DNA of 64,000 nt from Lentinula raphanica (lineage: Eukaryota; Basidiomycota; Agaricomycetes; Agaricales; Omphalotaceae), in contig JANVFP010000014.1 of the NCBI GenBank assembly GCA_027919835.1, positions 434,001 to 498,000 on the forward strand. The letters run 5' to 3'. Below the pieces are notes generated by a model, which worked only from the letters and a program-made list of their open reading frames with translations, had not been told where the DNA came from and did no database searches. Positions within the stretch are counted from its first letter, which is position 1. Every line of letters begins with the position of its first letter. This document shows positions 55,065 through 64,000 of this stretch, in pieces. Made by a program: the position numbers and the translations under genes.

Positions 55065-57046
55065 CTAAGGCGCGGAATGTGGAGGAAGCGAAGGATCTAG
55101 GCGTGCTAGCTGTTCTCTATCACCTTGTGGATCACCCCTGGGTGGCATCATAAGGGGACGAGTGTAGGGTGTGTAGGAAGGAACGACAACCACTTCCTCG
55201 CGAGGATTGCTGTCGTCGTCGGCGTTCAGGGGCTTTTTCATGCGGAAAGCCTTCATGGCGTTGTCGATAATGGCCTGACTTGCCAACCCACGTCGAGCGT
55301 AAAACCTAGCTTTGACGGAACAGTCGAAAAGCTGATTCTGATGGAAGTTAACCAAGGCATTGAACTGTGCCTCGGTTTAGTTGCTGTACTCAGCAGCGTG
55401 GCTATGAGTGATATCTTGAAGGAGACGGACGAGGTCCCAGTTTTCGGAATCTCCAGGGTCGCCTGTGAAGATGATTAGCTCAGATACCACGTCCTAGAGA
55501 CAGTTCAAACGCAAGACAACATGCTAAAGTAATAGATCTAGTGATCCTTGCTGCTCTGTGATAAATAATAGAGCGAAAAGAAGAAGAAGATCTGTTGGAA
55601 ATGACTCGAGGTACTTACAAGTATCGGCCAGATCTAGGTAGACCTTGGTCCTCTTGGTCTGTTCCTCTCCGGTCGCCAGGGGCTGAACGATAGTCTCAGG
55701 TCCAGCAGTGGTTGAGTAAGGCTCAGGATTCACTGAAGTCTCGGCGGATCCTGCTGTCCCCACGTCTTGGTCCTGTCGCTTTCGTTTTCCCTTGCCCTTG
55801 GAAGCCTTCGTAGTCTCTTCCTCAGCATTCGTTCCCTTGGCCTTAGCCTTGGGTTTGGGTTCCTCTTCCATCTAAAGAATCGTCAGATCTATTCGTTTTG
55901 AGTAGATCTAAAGGTACTTACGATGATATCCGGGTCAGCCATTGGCTCAGGAGTCTCCTCGACGACCTTAGACTTCTTTTTGGACTTGGACTTAGACTTA
56001 GCCTTGGGAGACGCCTCTTCTTCACCTGCAACGTCCTCCATCTGAAGATCTTCATCAGAAACCGTTAGATCTATCAAGTGGAACGACGTACAGGGCTATC
56101 TTGGTCAGCTACTTTGACGGGAGTGCCCTTTCGATACAACTTAGCACGACGTTCGGCTCGATAAGCAAGAATGGCGTAGGCTGCAATGCCATCACAGCCT
56201 GTACTTGCCTGTTGACGACGAAGGAAGGCCGTAGTTCCCTTGGGACGGGCCTTACGTGCAGCAGCCTCGTCTTCAGCTTCGGCGGCGGCGAGATCTGCTT
56301 CCTAACTCGATGGATCAGTACTTCGGATCGACTCGACGAACAGATCTACTCACGATTTCTTCCATGAACTTCTGTTCAGCGTCAATGGGCTCGACTGAAG
56401 CACGTTCCACGGTCTTTTCTCTGGCCTTGGACGATTCCTTGCCTTTGGTCTTTGAAAATTGATCAGATCTATCGAAGGGACAAAGTTATTCGAAGCAATA
56501 CTTACTCCTGGAGTCGAGTTTTTGACTTCCTTTGCAGCGGCCTCGGCCTTCTGCATTTTGGCTCGTGTGGCGGAACGACGGATCTTGACGAGCTCGTCGA
56601 GGAACAGTTCCATCCTGGAGTCTTGTCCACCCTCATTCTTGACGTTGGGGTAGAGTCTGCCGGCCTCCTCTGCGATCTCAGAGAAGGCCATGATGCCGAT
56701 CAAGGCCTCACTCAAGGCCTCGTACTGTTGCATGTACGAAGTGTTGAGACTGGCAGCCTCCTTCGACACCTTAAGGGACTGGAAAAGTCGTCAAATGTCT
56801 GATAATGAATAGATCTAGTCATGAAATACATACAATGTGTTCATAGGCAGACTTTACATCAGCCATGATCGCTTTTCTCGTCGAAGTCTGAAGCTTGATG
56901 GATCCTTGTTGATTGATAGCAGCACTGAAGCCTAGGGTACGATCTTGACATAGTACTTTGGCCCAGTGTGCTGCATCGTCAGCCCAGTCCTCAAGCTCGG
57001 ACTCCAAACGAAGGGGAATGTTGGAAAATTCGTGGTTGGGCGCCAT
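55065..57046 (-). CDS. Antisense gene A of the retrotransposon, unknown function
   Basis: Minus-strand gene from ATG 57046 (MAPNHEFSNIPLRLESELED). About eight exons separated by short GT-AG introns, several with a GTAAGT donor. N-terminal helical region (EALSEALIGIMAFSEIAEEA, MELFLDELVKIRRSATRAK), then Lys/Glu-rich low-complexity exons (SPKAKSKSKSKKKSKVVEE). A later exon (DVVSELIIFTGDPGDSENWD) reaches TAA at 55377-55379. The same frame stays open beyond it for about 100 codons (FNALVNFHQNQLFDCSVKAR) to 55065. A TATA-like TATAAAA lies at 57086-57092. No family recognised. AGATCT recurs in its introns, as elsewhere in the element. Confidence 0.6.
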
Positions 57047-57134
57047 ATTTTTGTTTGGGAGTTGGATCTACTCGGATCAGTGCTGTTTTATATGAAAAAC
57101 TTTCCTTGACTGAGTCAGCAGGGACTGCTGAGCT

Positions 57135-57149
57135 TTTAGTTTGGGGGAG
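57135..57149 (+). repeat. Internal PPT-like motif 2
   Basis: TTTAGTTTGGGGGAG again, just upstream of antisense gene A. Motifs 1 and 2 are both followed within about 20 bp by TTTCGAAA. Confidence 0.75.
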
Positions 57150-57861
57150 GGGACACTGTGTTTCGAAAATTTTCAAAATTTAAAATTTTACGAAGTCAGT
57201 GATCTAAGTGAAACAAGCATGTGGGTAACATGTATAGCACTAGATCTGAGGCCGACGTAGCTCACATTAGTTGCCCAAAGGATTAAGAGACCTTAGGGCA
57301 GTGACCACCAACATTTTTATAAGCGAAAGGCACGAAAGAACGAATAGATCTATTCGTGTTTTCCGCATATACTCACAGATCCAGGGAACCTGTAACAAGG
57401 GATACTCTGGATCTGTTCATTTCTCTTACAAAGAGGCTCAATAGGGTCAACGGAATTGTATTTCAAAGATTTCTATTAGAGCTTACTTTATTTTACACTA
57501 TTGAGGACAGATCTATTCATGATCGTTAACTTAGTGGACTTATGAAGGATTTCACACGAGGTTCAAGATCAAATTGGCACTAAGGCCATGCATTGGAGCA
57601 GACTACTAGGGTACTACCTAAGTGTCTGTAAGAATGTACCAAGAAATATTGAAAAGACCTCAAAGGAATACTACATAGGCTACGAGTAAAGAGTTGATGA
57701 GATTTAGTCCGTATGTAGTAAAACTAGGGGTCTGTAGACGAGTCGGTGCGATTGAGATATGTACAGATCATTTTGTGCTGGTCCAAGAAGCCGCATTTCC
57801 AAACAGATCCTACCGGAGAAGGACCACCCCGCAACCCATGAGCGTCGAAACCAAGTATGAT
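57150..57861. other. Spacer between the two antisense genes
   Basis: About 700 bp with no gene seen. It contains several AGATCT sites and the region downstream of antisense gene B. Confidence 0.4.
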
Positions 57862-60549
57862 TCAAGGTTTCGCAGGATCAGGAGCGACGGAGGGGGCCTT
57901 CTTGTCATCCTTCGACTTCTTCTCCTCCTTCGACTTGTCGTCCTCGATGGGTCCGCTCTGAGCCGTCATGTGCGAGTACTCACGAACGACAGGGGGAAGG
58001 GAAGGCTCTTTGGCTGCGATTTCGTTTTCGTACAGCATGTCAGTGGAAGGGGGTGCCGGAACTTCAACTTCATGAGCCCGTATGAAGGCCTGGAACTTGG
58101 CAATACTTTCGGAATCCTTGAGGTACGCGGACAGGTTGCACGACGAGTTCCAGCCAAAGAAGGTCGCAAACCAACAGGCGGTATCATAGTCGAGTTCCTG
58201 ATTAGGATGCTCCTCGGCCCAGGCAGATAAGACAACGTTAGCGTCGAGACCAGCACGCTTCAGTTTGTTGGCCTGGCGAGCCAGGATAGTCAGGGAGTTT
58301 TGGAGCAGGCTCTCCGTGTTTTCCATGACTCGGAAGTGGTTGTCCAAGGCTTCCTGGAACTGCTCCACGGCGTCGGAATACCCTGAAAGAAGAAAGCATC
58401 GTTAGCAAAAACGCGAAGTGGTACAGATCTGTAGATACTGACCACCAGGAAGAGTGCGGACGGCTTCAGGGATGATGTCCAGAAGATCGGATTGAAGCTC
58501 CATGTGCAACGCACTGGAGCAGGTGCGATGAGACTGCTCACACCCAAAGCAGGGACCTCCGAGTTGAGCCCCAGAACGACAGTTGAGCCCCCGGATGAGG
58601 CAGGAAACGCAGTCCGTGGTCGGCGCGACGTCGGGATCGGCGGGATGAGACGAGGGAGCCAGACCCCGGGAGGTCAAGTGGGCGAAACGGGCAAGGTTGG
58701 AAAGTGAAAAGGAGACGTTTCCGGTGGTAAGGAAACTTCCTATCGCTTCCAACTCCGGAGAAACCGACCATTTAGGCTCACGAAGGATCTGCATATCATT
58801 GCGACGTTTGGGTGTACTATGAGAGGCCCGTTTATACAAAACAGAAAATGCGAGCCGAGGCTTGTAGTCGGGATTGGCCAGGTAGGACACCAGATGCTCA
58901 ACATCGGTATCGTTATCAGCCAAAGGACCAGCTGCCTCGGTTCCAGCAGGTTCCGGGAGGATAGTATCCTCGTACTCCAGCTCGTCCTCTTCGACAGTAG
59001 GAGGAGGAGTCACAGCACGAGACTTTCCTTCGGCCTTGCCTGTCCTTTGCTTCTTGGAGGCGGGAGCGTGACTGGGCTATAATGCAGTTAGAAACCCAGC
59101 GGCCGGAAGTGAGAAGCAAGAAACTTACCTCGGAAGTGGGATCATCAGGACGTTCTCTCTTGACCTTGATAAGTACCGCTGGTTTGGCCGAAGCAGGAGC
59201 TTTGCCCTTGCCCTTACCAACTGGTGGACCAACCTTGGCAGGAGAAGAACGTGTAACACGGTTTCGAGTGCTGGCCAGATTGGTACCTAAAACCAAGGAG
59301 TTAGTAATGATCGATGGGAGAGGGGCACGGTAAAACACCTACCAGCTCTTGTACGAACATTAGAACCCTTGAAAACGTCCCCGGCTTCAGGTTCATCGGA
59401 AGAGGCCTCGGTCTCTCCCAGATCAACGTCCCCTTGAAAAGGCGACGACCCGGCAGGCGAACCAGCAAAAGATCCAACGGGCGAGGCGATCCCCTCATCA
59501 CTGAGGACGGGGGAAGCAATCCCATGGTGGCTGGAAGAAGCTTGAGGAGGAGGAGTTGGTTGGGACGGTCTAGCCTGGTACTGCGGTTCGGGAAGTAGAA
59601 GCTGGTTGGTGAAAGGATCATGGAGGGCTTGTTGAGGTGTTCCGGTGCTTGCCACTTGGACGATTAACTGTCCCTCGCAGGATAGAAAGTCGAAAGGGAT
59701 GGGAATCGCCAAGGACGCCACCGTCAGGCCCCCAGGTTTGAACGAACGCTGGGAAGTAGGGTTAGCTAACGAAGGGCGAGGCCAGAAGAAGGAAAACCCA
59801 CCTTGATCTCAGCCCGAAGAGCTGCGCTTACTCCCAGACCAGCATTCTGCTTCTCATCGTAGACAAACTTTGCGTATTCGTGGGCGTCCAAGTAGCGGTC
59901 GCAGTAGTCGCTGAACAAGCAGACGAAGCGCACCGCGAACAAAGGACAAGAGCGAGACCGGTGCCAGAAATGGCGATAGTGTTTCTGCAAGAAACGTTGG
60001 TTGGATGTCAAAACAAGAGGGGAGAAAACTTACCAAAGCGTTCTGGATCTGGGGTTTCTTCAGCATCTCTAAAATGCGACTCTGAGTCTTAGAGCGCGAT
60101 TTGTTTGCTGACATGATGTCGGCCACGGCATCCTGCACGATTCGAAGTCCTTGATAAAGGAAAGACGCGTTTACGCGGCACAGGGGACCGTTAGCAAAAG
60201 GCTTGTACATCTGCACCAGTTGGGCGGGGTAGAAGTTTGTTGCAAGGTCATTGTTGTAATCAGGCGGGATGACCAATGGAAAAGTGATATCGTCAAAGTG
60301 GGCAAAGATCGGCTGCTCAAAAGCAGAGTCAAGAGTGTTGTGAGCTTTAGGCCAGAGTCGTTGTAGAACTTCAGCTTCCTCAGGTGACGAGGGCAGGAAT
60401 AAAATGGGTTTCTTTGTTGAGAGTAGACTGTCCCGAGCGCGCACCGCATCGTGGAAGGTAAACTCTGTAACGGGCGAAGAAAAGTGAATCTGCTGCGAAG
60501 TCCTGTATTGGGTTTTGCTGGTGGATGGACCCTTGCCTTTACCTGACAT
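57862..60549 (-). CDS. Antisense gene B of the retrotransposon, Cys-rich, unknown function
   Basis: Minus-strand gene from ATG 60549 (MSGKGKGPSTSKTQYRTSQQ) to the stop at 57862-57864, with about six exons. Exon 1: EFTFHDAVRARDSLLSTKKP, SPEEAEVLQRLWPKAHN, VNASFLYQGLRIVQDAVAD. Exon 2: KHYRHFWHRSRSCPLFAVRF, FSDYCDRYLDAHEYAKFVYD. Later exons are Pro/Ser-rich. A cysteine motif CVSCLIRGLNCRSG followed by GGPCFGCEQSHRTC could bind zinc. A coiled C-terminal part (AVEQFQEALDNHFRVMENTE) ends in Lys/Asp/Glu-rich sequence. Introns have clean GT-AG borders. A TATA-like ATAAAA lies near 60647-60652. No family recognised; exons join in frame, so it looks intact. Confidence 0.62.
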
Positions 60550-61010
60550 AGCGTGGGCGATAGAACAGTGGACACACGAAAAAGCGGAGAAGTTGGAAGT
60601 AAGAAAGAAAGCGGACTTAGAGAAAATTTTCGAGGTCCCGCTGCCTTTTATCCACGGTTCTTAAGAACTTCCCAGGACGTAATAAGCCACTGGGAAAATT
60701 CTAAGAATAGTAGGAAGAATTGTAATACTTACAAAGGTCAAAGAAATGAACTTTGTGAAGTTGCAGGATGTTGTGATTAGATCTCTTGATAATCACACTC
60801 GGAAATTAAGCGCTTCTATCGAGTTAGCCGCGGGTTTAATTATCATCAGTTGATCCCGAGGCAACCGAACAGATCTATAGCGTTAATGAGTGGGAATACC
60901 ATTGGGATATCGAAGAGATCAATCCAAAAGTTCGGATCAGTTGCAGTACCACACTCCTAAGGGAGGTACAAGCCTGTCTACCCAACCAGATGACCGGGGA
61001 CGGTCAGATC
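60550..61010. promoter_or_regulatory. Promoter side of antisense gene B
   Basis: About 460 bp between the gene B start and the 3' polypurine tract. No other gene seen. Confidence 0.4.
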
Positions 61011-61026
61011 TTTAGTTTGGGGGAGA
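61011..61026 (+). other. 3' polypurine tract
   Basis: TTTAGTTTGGGGGAGA directly abuts the 3' LTR at 61027, as expected for the plus-strand primer. Confidence 0.85.
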
Positions 61027-62717
61027 TAATACGCCCATTTTGCGTGCAGGCATGCAATGGCCTAATTTTAACGATTAGAGCCTTGTAGAGTACTAAAGGA
61101 CTGTAGTGAGCCCGAGCTGACAGTCAAACTTGTATCATGTTAATGCCAGGACGTCAGATCCAGACAGGAAAACACATCCTGACGAATAATAAGAGTTCAC
61201 ACTCGAGTCCCTTGGTCGGGGAGTCCTTCAAGACAAAGCCACCTCTGATATGAGCTATCAAGGGATTATCAACTTAGTTTTCAACGCCTAACGGCCAACT
61301 GAGTATGATACTGCACCGAGACGAGCTTAGAACCACTAGATCTATTCGTATTACCAGTGGGGATGGATTATTCAAGGCCCAGACTCAACAGATCTGTTCA
61401 CTTAGATCGAGTTTCGGGATGGATCAGGTCGCAGGAATGTGACTAAACGGAGAAACAACCAAAGTGTATCATCCCAGTTACATGTGGACGTTTCCTAAAT
61501 GGGAAATAGACGCCTGAGATGTACAGCTTTGACCAGGAGTGTTGCAAGGGTAGATCTTTCGACTTCACCATTGTTAAACCTCTGGATCTATTCGATATAT
61601 GCATATCGTTGGAAAGCTAGAAGCCAAACGAACCTATTGGGACAGGTTTCCCCCCTTTAAATGTACTCCCATTCAGTTGGAGAGGCATACAACCGTTCAC
61701 ATAGCGGAATCAAATGAGGAAACGTTTGAGTTACCTGTGCAGGAGCTTATCCGTGCCCTTTAACCACCAGCATGTGGATGGACGCACAGACCAGGTCCGG
61801 ATTCGAAGGTCAGGCAACTAGATCTCGACAAAGGACCACCAGAAATGGACATTTTACTTGTTTTTATCCTTTTTACTCTCTGTTTCTCTGGTGTTTGTAT
61901 CGTTTCTCGTCCTATCTTTCCTTATTTGTATCAGATCTCGGACTCCGTTCTCTCAAATCTATAGATCTATTCCATAAAATAGTAAATTGGCTACAGATCT
62001 CTTCGTAGAAGTACTTAAGGACGTAGCCTACAAAAATATATTCAGGTTTTGTGCCCAGTTTCTCTGACTAGCTAACCTTTGCTCTCATACGTGAGGAGTA
62101 AAGGCTTTGTAAGCCGGGCGGTCTTCGGAAGTGGTTGTGAAATTCTCATCTCGTTAGGCCCGATATCTTGTCAGTTGATAAAGTCTCAGCTAGATTTGAA
62201 TCGAAGGTAGACTCCTATCGTGGAGATACAGAGGGCTTGGTTCTCGGTTGTTCCAAGTGAGCGTTCAGAGTTTCGGTGGCTCTGTTCAAGCAGACGTGTG
62301 GTGATCGGTGATCCATACGAGCTGTGAAGGTTTTCTGTGATCGGTGATCAGTAGATCTTCAACCTGGTTCTGATAGTATTTGTGTGGTCATAAAGTCTGA
62401 TCTATACGAGTTCTCTCGTTCCTTGTAAACCCTTTGAGTGGATCACTCACCCCCTTCGAGTCCAGATCAAAAGATCTGTACTTCCGTGTCACTTCGCTCT
62501 GTTGACCTGTATTGCGGATCCAGTAGATCTTTTAAGACTACCAGTTCGTTCTAAGGTATAAGATCGTGCGGAATCTCTGACAACGCCCCACACCTCGCTT
62601 AAATACATTGACAAACGACATAAGAAGTATATTGGTGATCAGTGTTCAGTGATAAAGTCACTAGGTCATTAGATCTATCCAACGAAGCATTAAATTGCAC
62701 CCTTCATATCCTCGTTA
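61027..62717 (+). repeat. 3' LTR
   Basis: 1,691 bp, matching 44776-46466 with one difference seen by eye (62566 G versus 46315 A). Confidence 0.92.
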
Positions 62718-62721
62718 CCGG
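62718..62721. repeat. Target-site duplication, right (CCGG)
   Basis: Matches 44772-44775. Confidence 0.8.
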
Positions 62722-63655
62722 TACGTTCCTCCACTCGTCACCATTGCACATACTCAAGGCTTACTAGGTTTCGGTTTTGCGTGATCGGAATGAACAACTC
62801 CATCATTCACTTGCATGGAGAATGCTTCACAATGTCATCGTTGGTCCCGAATCCGTCGAGCATCCTTATTTCAAAGCCTTCTTGAAGGGCCTCCTCCTCC
62901 CGTGTGGGACTATGGGTGTGAACTTATCGGAAGTGCGTATATATCTTTGTACTCGAATGGTGGTGGTGCTCAGTGTGCTTAATCACTAGATCGCAAGACG
63001 TTTCACCGGTGGTACGAGCGAATTCGTTAACTCACTCCTCGAAACTCGTACCAAAGGCGACTATACTATGCTTCGAATTGATTACAGCAACCATATCAAC
63101 AATCTTGTTGAGCGTGAGCTCAAAGACACTCTGTCGTTGGTTTTCCCGGCATTGTCCGACAAAGGATTTCCTGCCATTTTCCGAGAGTTTCTGGAAGGTT
63201 CAGGATTGCCGCCACCTCTGACTATGCAAGAGTTGCAAGGCAGGTTCGCAGATGTAGTACCACTCGACGATGTTTCCAAGAAAGAATTCCGAATGAGAAT
63301 GTTCTGCTGGGCAACCACTGGAGTGCCTCATATCCTCGTCGATGGTTCTTATACTGAGGTGAGTGATTCCTGTTCATGTTGGAAGCTATTCTTAAACATT
63401 CCATAGGTTTGTCTTGTTCCAGACGACAGTCCCCAGTACATGAGACATGGTACTTCAGACGAGGCGCGTAGACAGCATTTGGATAAAGGCACATGCTGCT
63501 TCAAGACCTGCACGCGCATGATGTTCATACCCATATCCTATCTACTGAAGCTGTTGAGGGCACCATCTAGCGATCCACAGGAGGTCATGGACGCGATTTC
63601 TAGCTGGCTTTTCATGGAGATTCTGGATGGCGTTGGGAATTACAACATTTTGTAG

Positions 63656-64000
63656 GCAACGTTCTTTTTAAATATATGACGGACAATTCGCTACCGTTAC
63701 TTGATAGATACTCGTCGCTCGTTACTTTGGCAATGTTGAAGTATACCTTAATCTAAACTTTAATGTTTTGATTCAGTTATCATCTTGTTGAGCTCAATGG
63801 TTCATAAGCTATCGAGATGGTTCATAAGCCTCGATGATAGCTTATGAACTATTGATAGCAAGGTTGAAGGCTTTACTATATCCGCCGCGATATTACACAC
63901 CGTCAAACACGTATGTATGATACCGAAGTCCATGCTGTGAATGATACTGTACCCCGTCTCGCGCACCGGCCGTACTATAGTACTCGACTTCGTAAGCAGT
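63656..64000. terminator. Downstream of HECT-like gene, with a hairpin
   Basis: A 14 bp perfect inverted repeat, GTTCATAAGCTATC (63800-63813) and GATAGCTTATGAAC (63836-63849), encloses a third GTTCATAAGC copy. It could be a 3' UTR hairpin or a small element tip. No gene is visible to the window end. Confidence 0.4.

Larger units (their letters stand above)
44776..62717 (+). mobile_element. 17.9 kb Ty3/gypsy-like LTR retrotransposon with antisense cargo
   Basis: Order: 5' LTR, PBS, gag, protease, pol (with a nested MITE), PPT-like motif, antisense gene A, PPT-like motif, antisense gene B, PPT, 3' LTR. The LTRs align over 1,691 bp at a constant offset of 16,251 with one difference seen (46315 A, 62566 G). 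RT, RNase H and integrase follow the Ty3/gypsy order. AGATCT recurs throughout the element, in LTR, gag, pol and antisense genes alike, and much less in the flanks. Near-identical LTRs and open gag/pro/pol frames point to a recent insertion. Confidence 0.93.
42294..63655 (+). pseudogene. HECT-like ubiquitin-ligase gene interrupted by LTR retrotransposon
   Basis: The 5' part (42294-44775) starts MDYPQIVQQSLQAMLASN, has a Ser/Pro-rich region, a basic NPERRRKKRGLGRKPPRL stretch and exons such as TLAHLVYDPDYGVSKYAV, KYVSERYHQLFDMEEPG and LTYFGSVVGLALIHGIYPV (HECT N-lobe-like). It stops at YHNLP on the splice donor. The 3' part (62718-63655) resumes VLRDRNEQLHHSLAWRML, then FSGSGLPPPL-type C-lobe sequence, MRMFCWATTGVPHIL and CCFKTCTRMMFIPISYLLKL, ending at 63653-63655. 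The TCTRMMFIP block sits where HECT ligases have their catalytic Cys. Apart from the 17.9 kb insertion all exons look intact. Confidence 0.7.

Noticed and set aside
44776..62717. Copia-type order for the large element
   Set aside because: Integrase follows RT and RNase H, the Ty3/gypsy order.
1..64000. CRISPR array, rRNA operon or bacterial-type operon signals
   Set aside because: None found; all genes have a fungal exon/intron form.

Overview
The window is nuclear DNA of a mushroom-forming basidiomycete (Agaricomycetes). The signs are multi-exon genes with introns of about 45-65 bp, very close gene spacing on both strands, a fungal TET/JBP-type dioxygenase, a HECT-like gene of the kind expanded in Agaricomycetes, and several transposable elements. 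No species can be named from the sequence alone.

The left part (1-21 kb) is ordinary and gene-dense. It holds a CAMKL protein kinase cut by the window edge, a FAD monooxygenase, an AT-hook protein, two membrane-protein families, a secreted intradiol ring-cleavage dioxygenase, proteasome subunit PRE1, the mRNA-export factor GLE1, a convergent pair of secreted enzymes (RNase T2 and histidine acid phosphatase) and a tiny GIY-YIG/T5orf172-like protein. From 23 to 27 kb there is a probably broken DUF7719-like gene, a basic protein of unknown role, a two-ribbon SSSCA1/ZNRD2-like protein and the 5' part of an EDEM gene.

From 24 to 41 kb the genome is damaged. A ~470 bp segment holding two gene 3' ends is duplicated. 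EDEM and NOT1 are both cut off at the second copy. NOT1 also carries a 2.75 kb AT-rich foldback element flanked by a 7 bp duplication. RFA1 (RPA70) has its middle exons inverted between ~130 bp direct repeats. A Spt5-like gene carries a 586 bp solo LTR. A TET/JBP-like gene lies between RFA1 and the Spt5-like gene.

The main object is at 44,776-62,717: a 17.9 kb Ty3/gypsy-like LTR retrotransposon inserted (TSD CCGG) at an exon/intron junction of a HECT-like gene. Its 1,691 bp LTRs differ at one position by eye, so the insertion looks young. Gag, protease and pol are three separate frames joined by two -1 frameshift sites (GGGAAAC-TAG and AAATTTT-TAG), each with a downstream hairpin, a layout like that of betaretroviruses. 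Pol is interrupted by a 766 bp hAT-type MITE with an 8 bp TSD. Beyond pol lie about 6 kb with two intron-containing genes in antisense orientation. An identical 15 bp polypurine-tract motif follows pol, lies between the two antisense genes, and abuts the 3' LTR. This modular, antisense-cargo retrotransposon is the best candidate for an undescribed system in the window.
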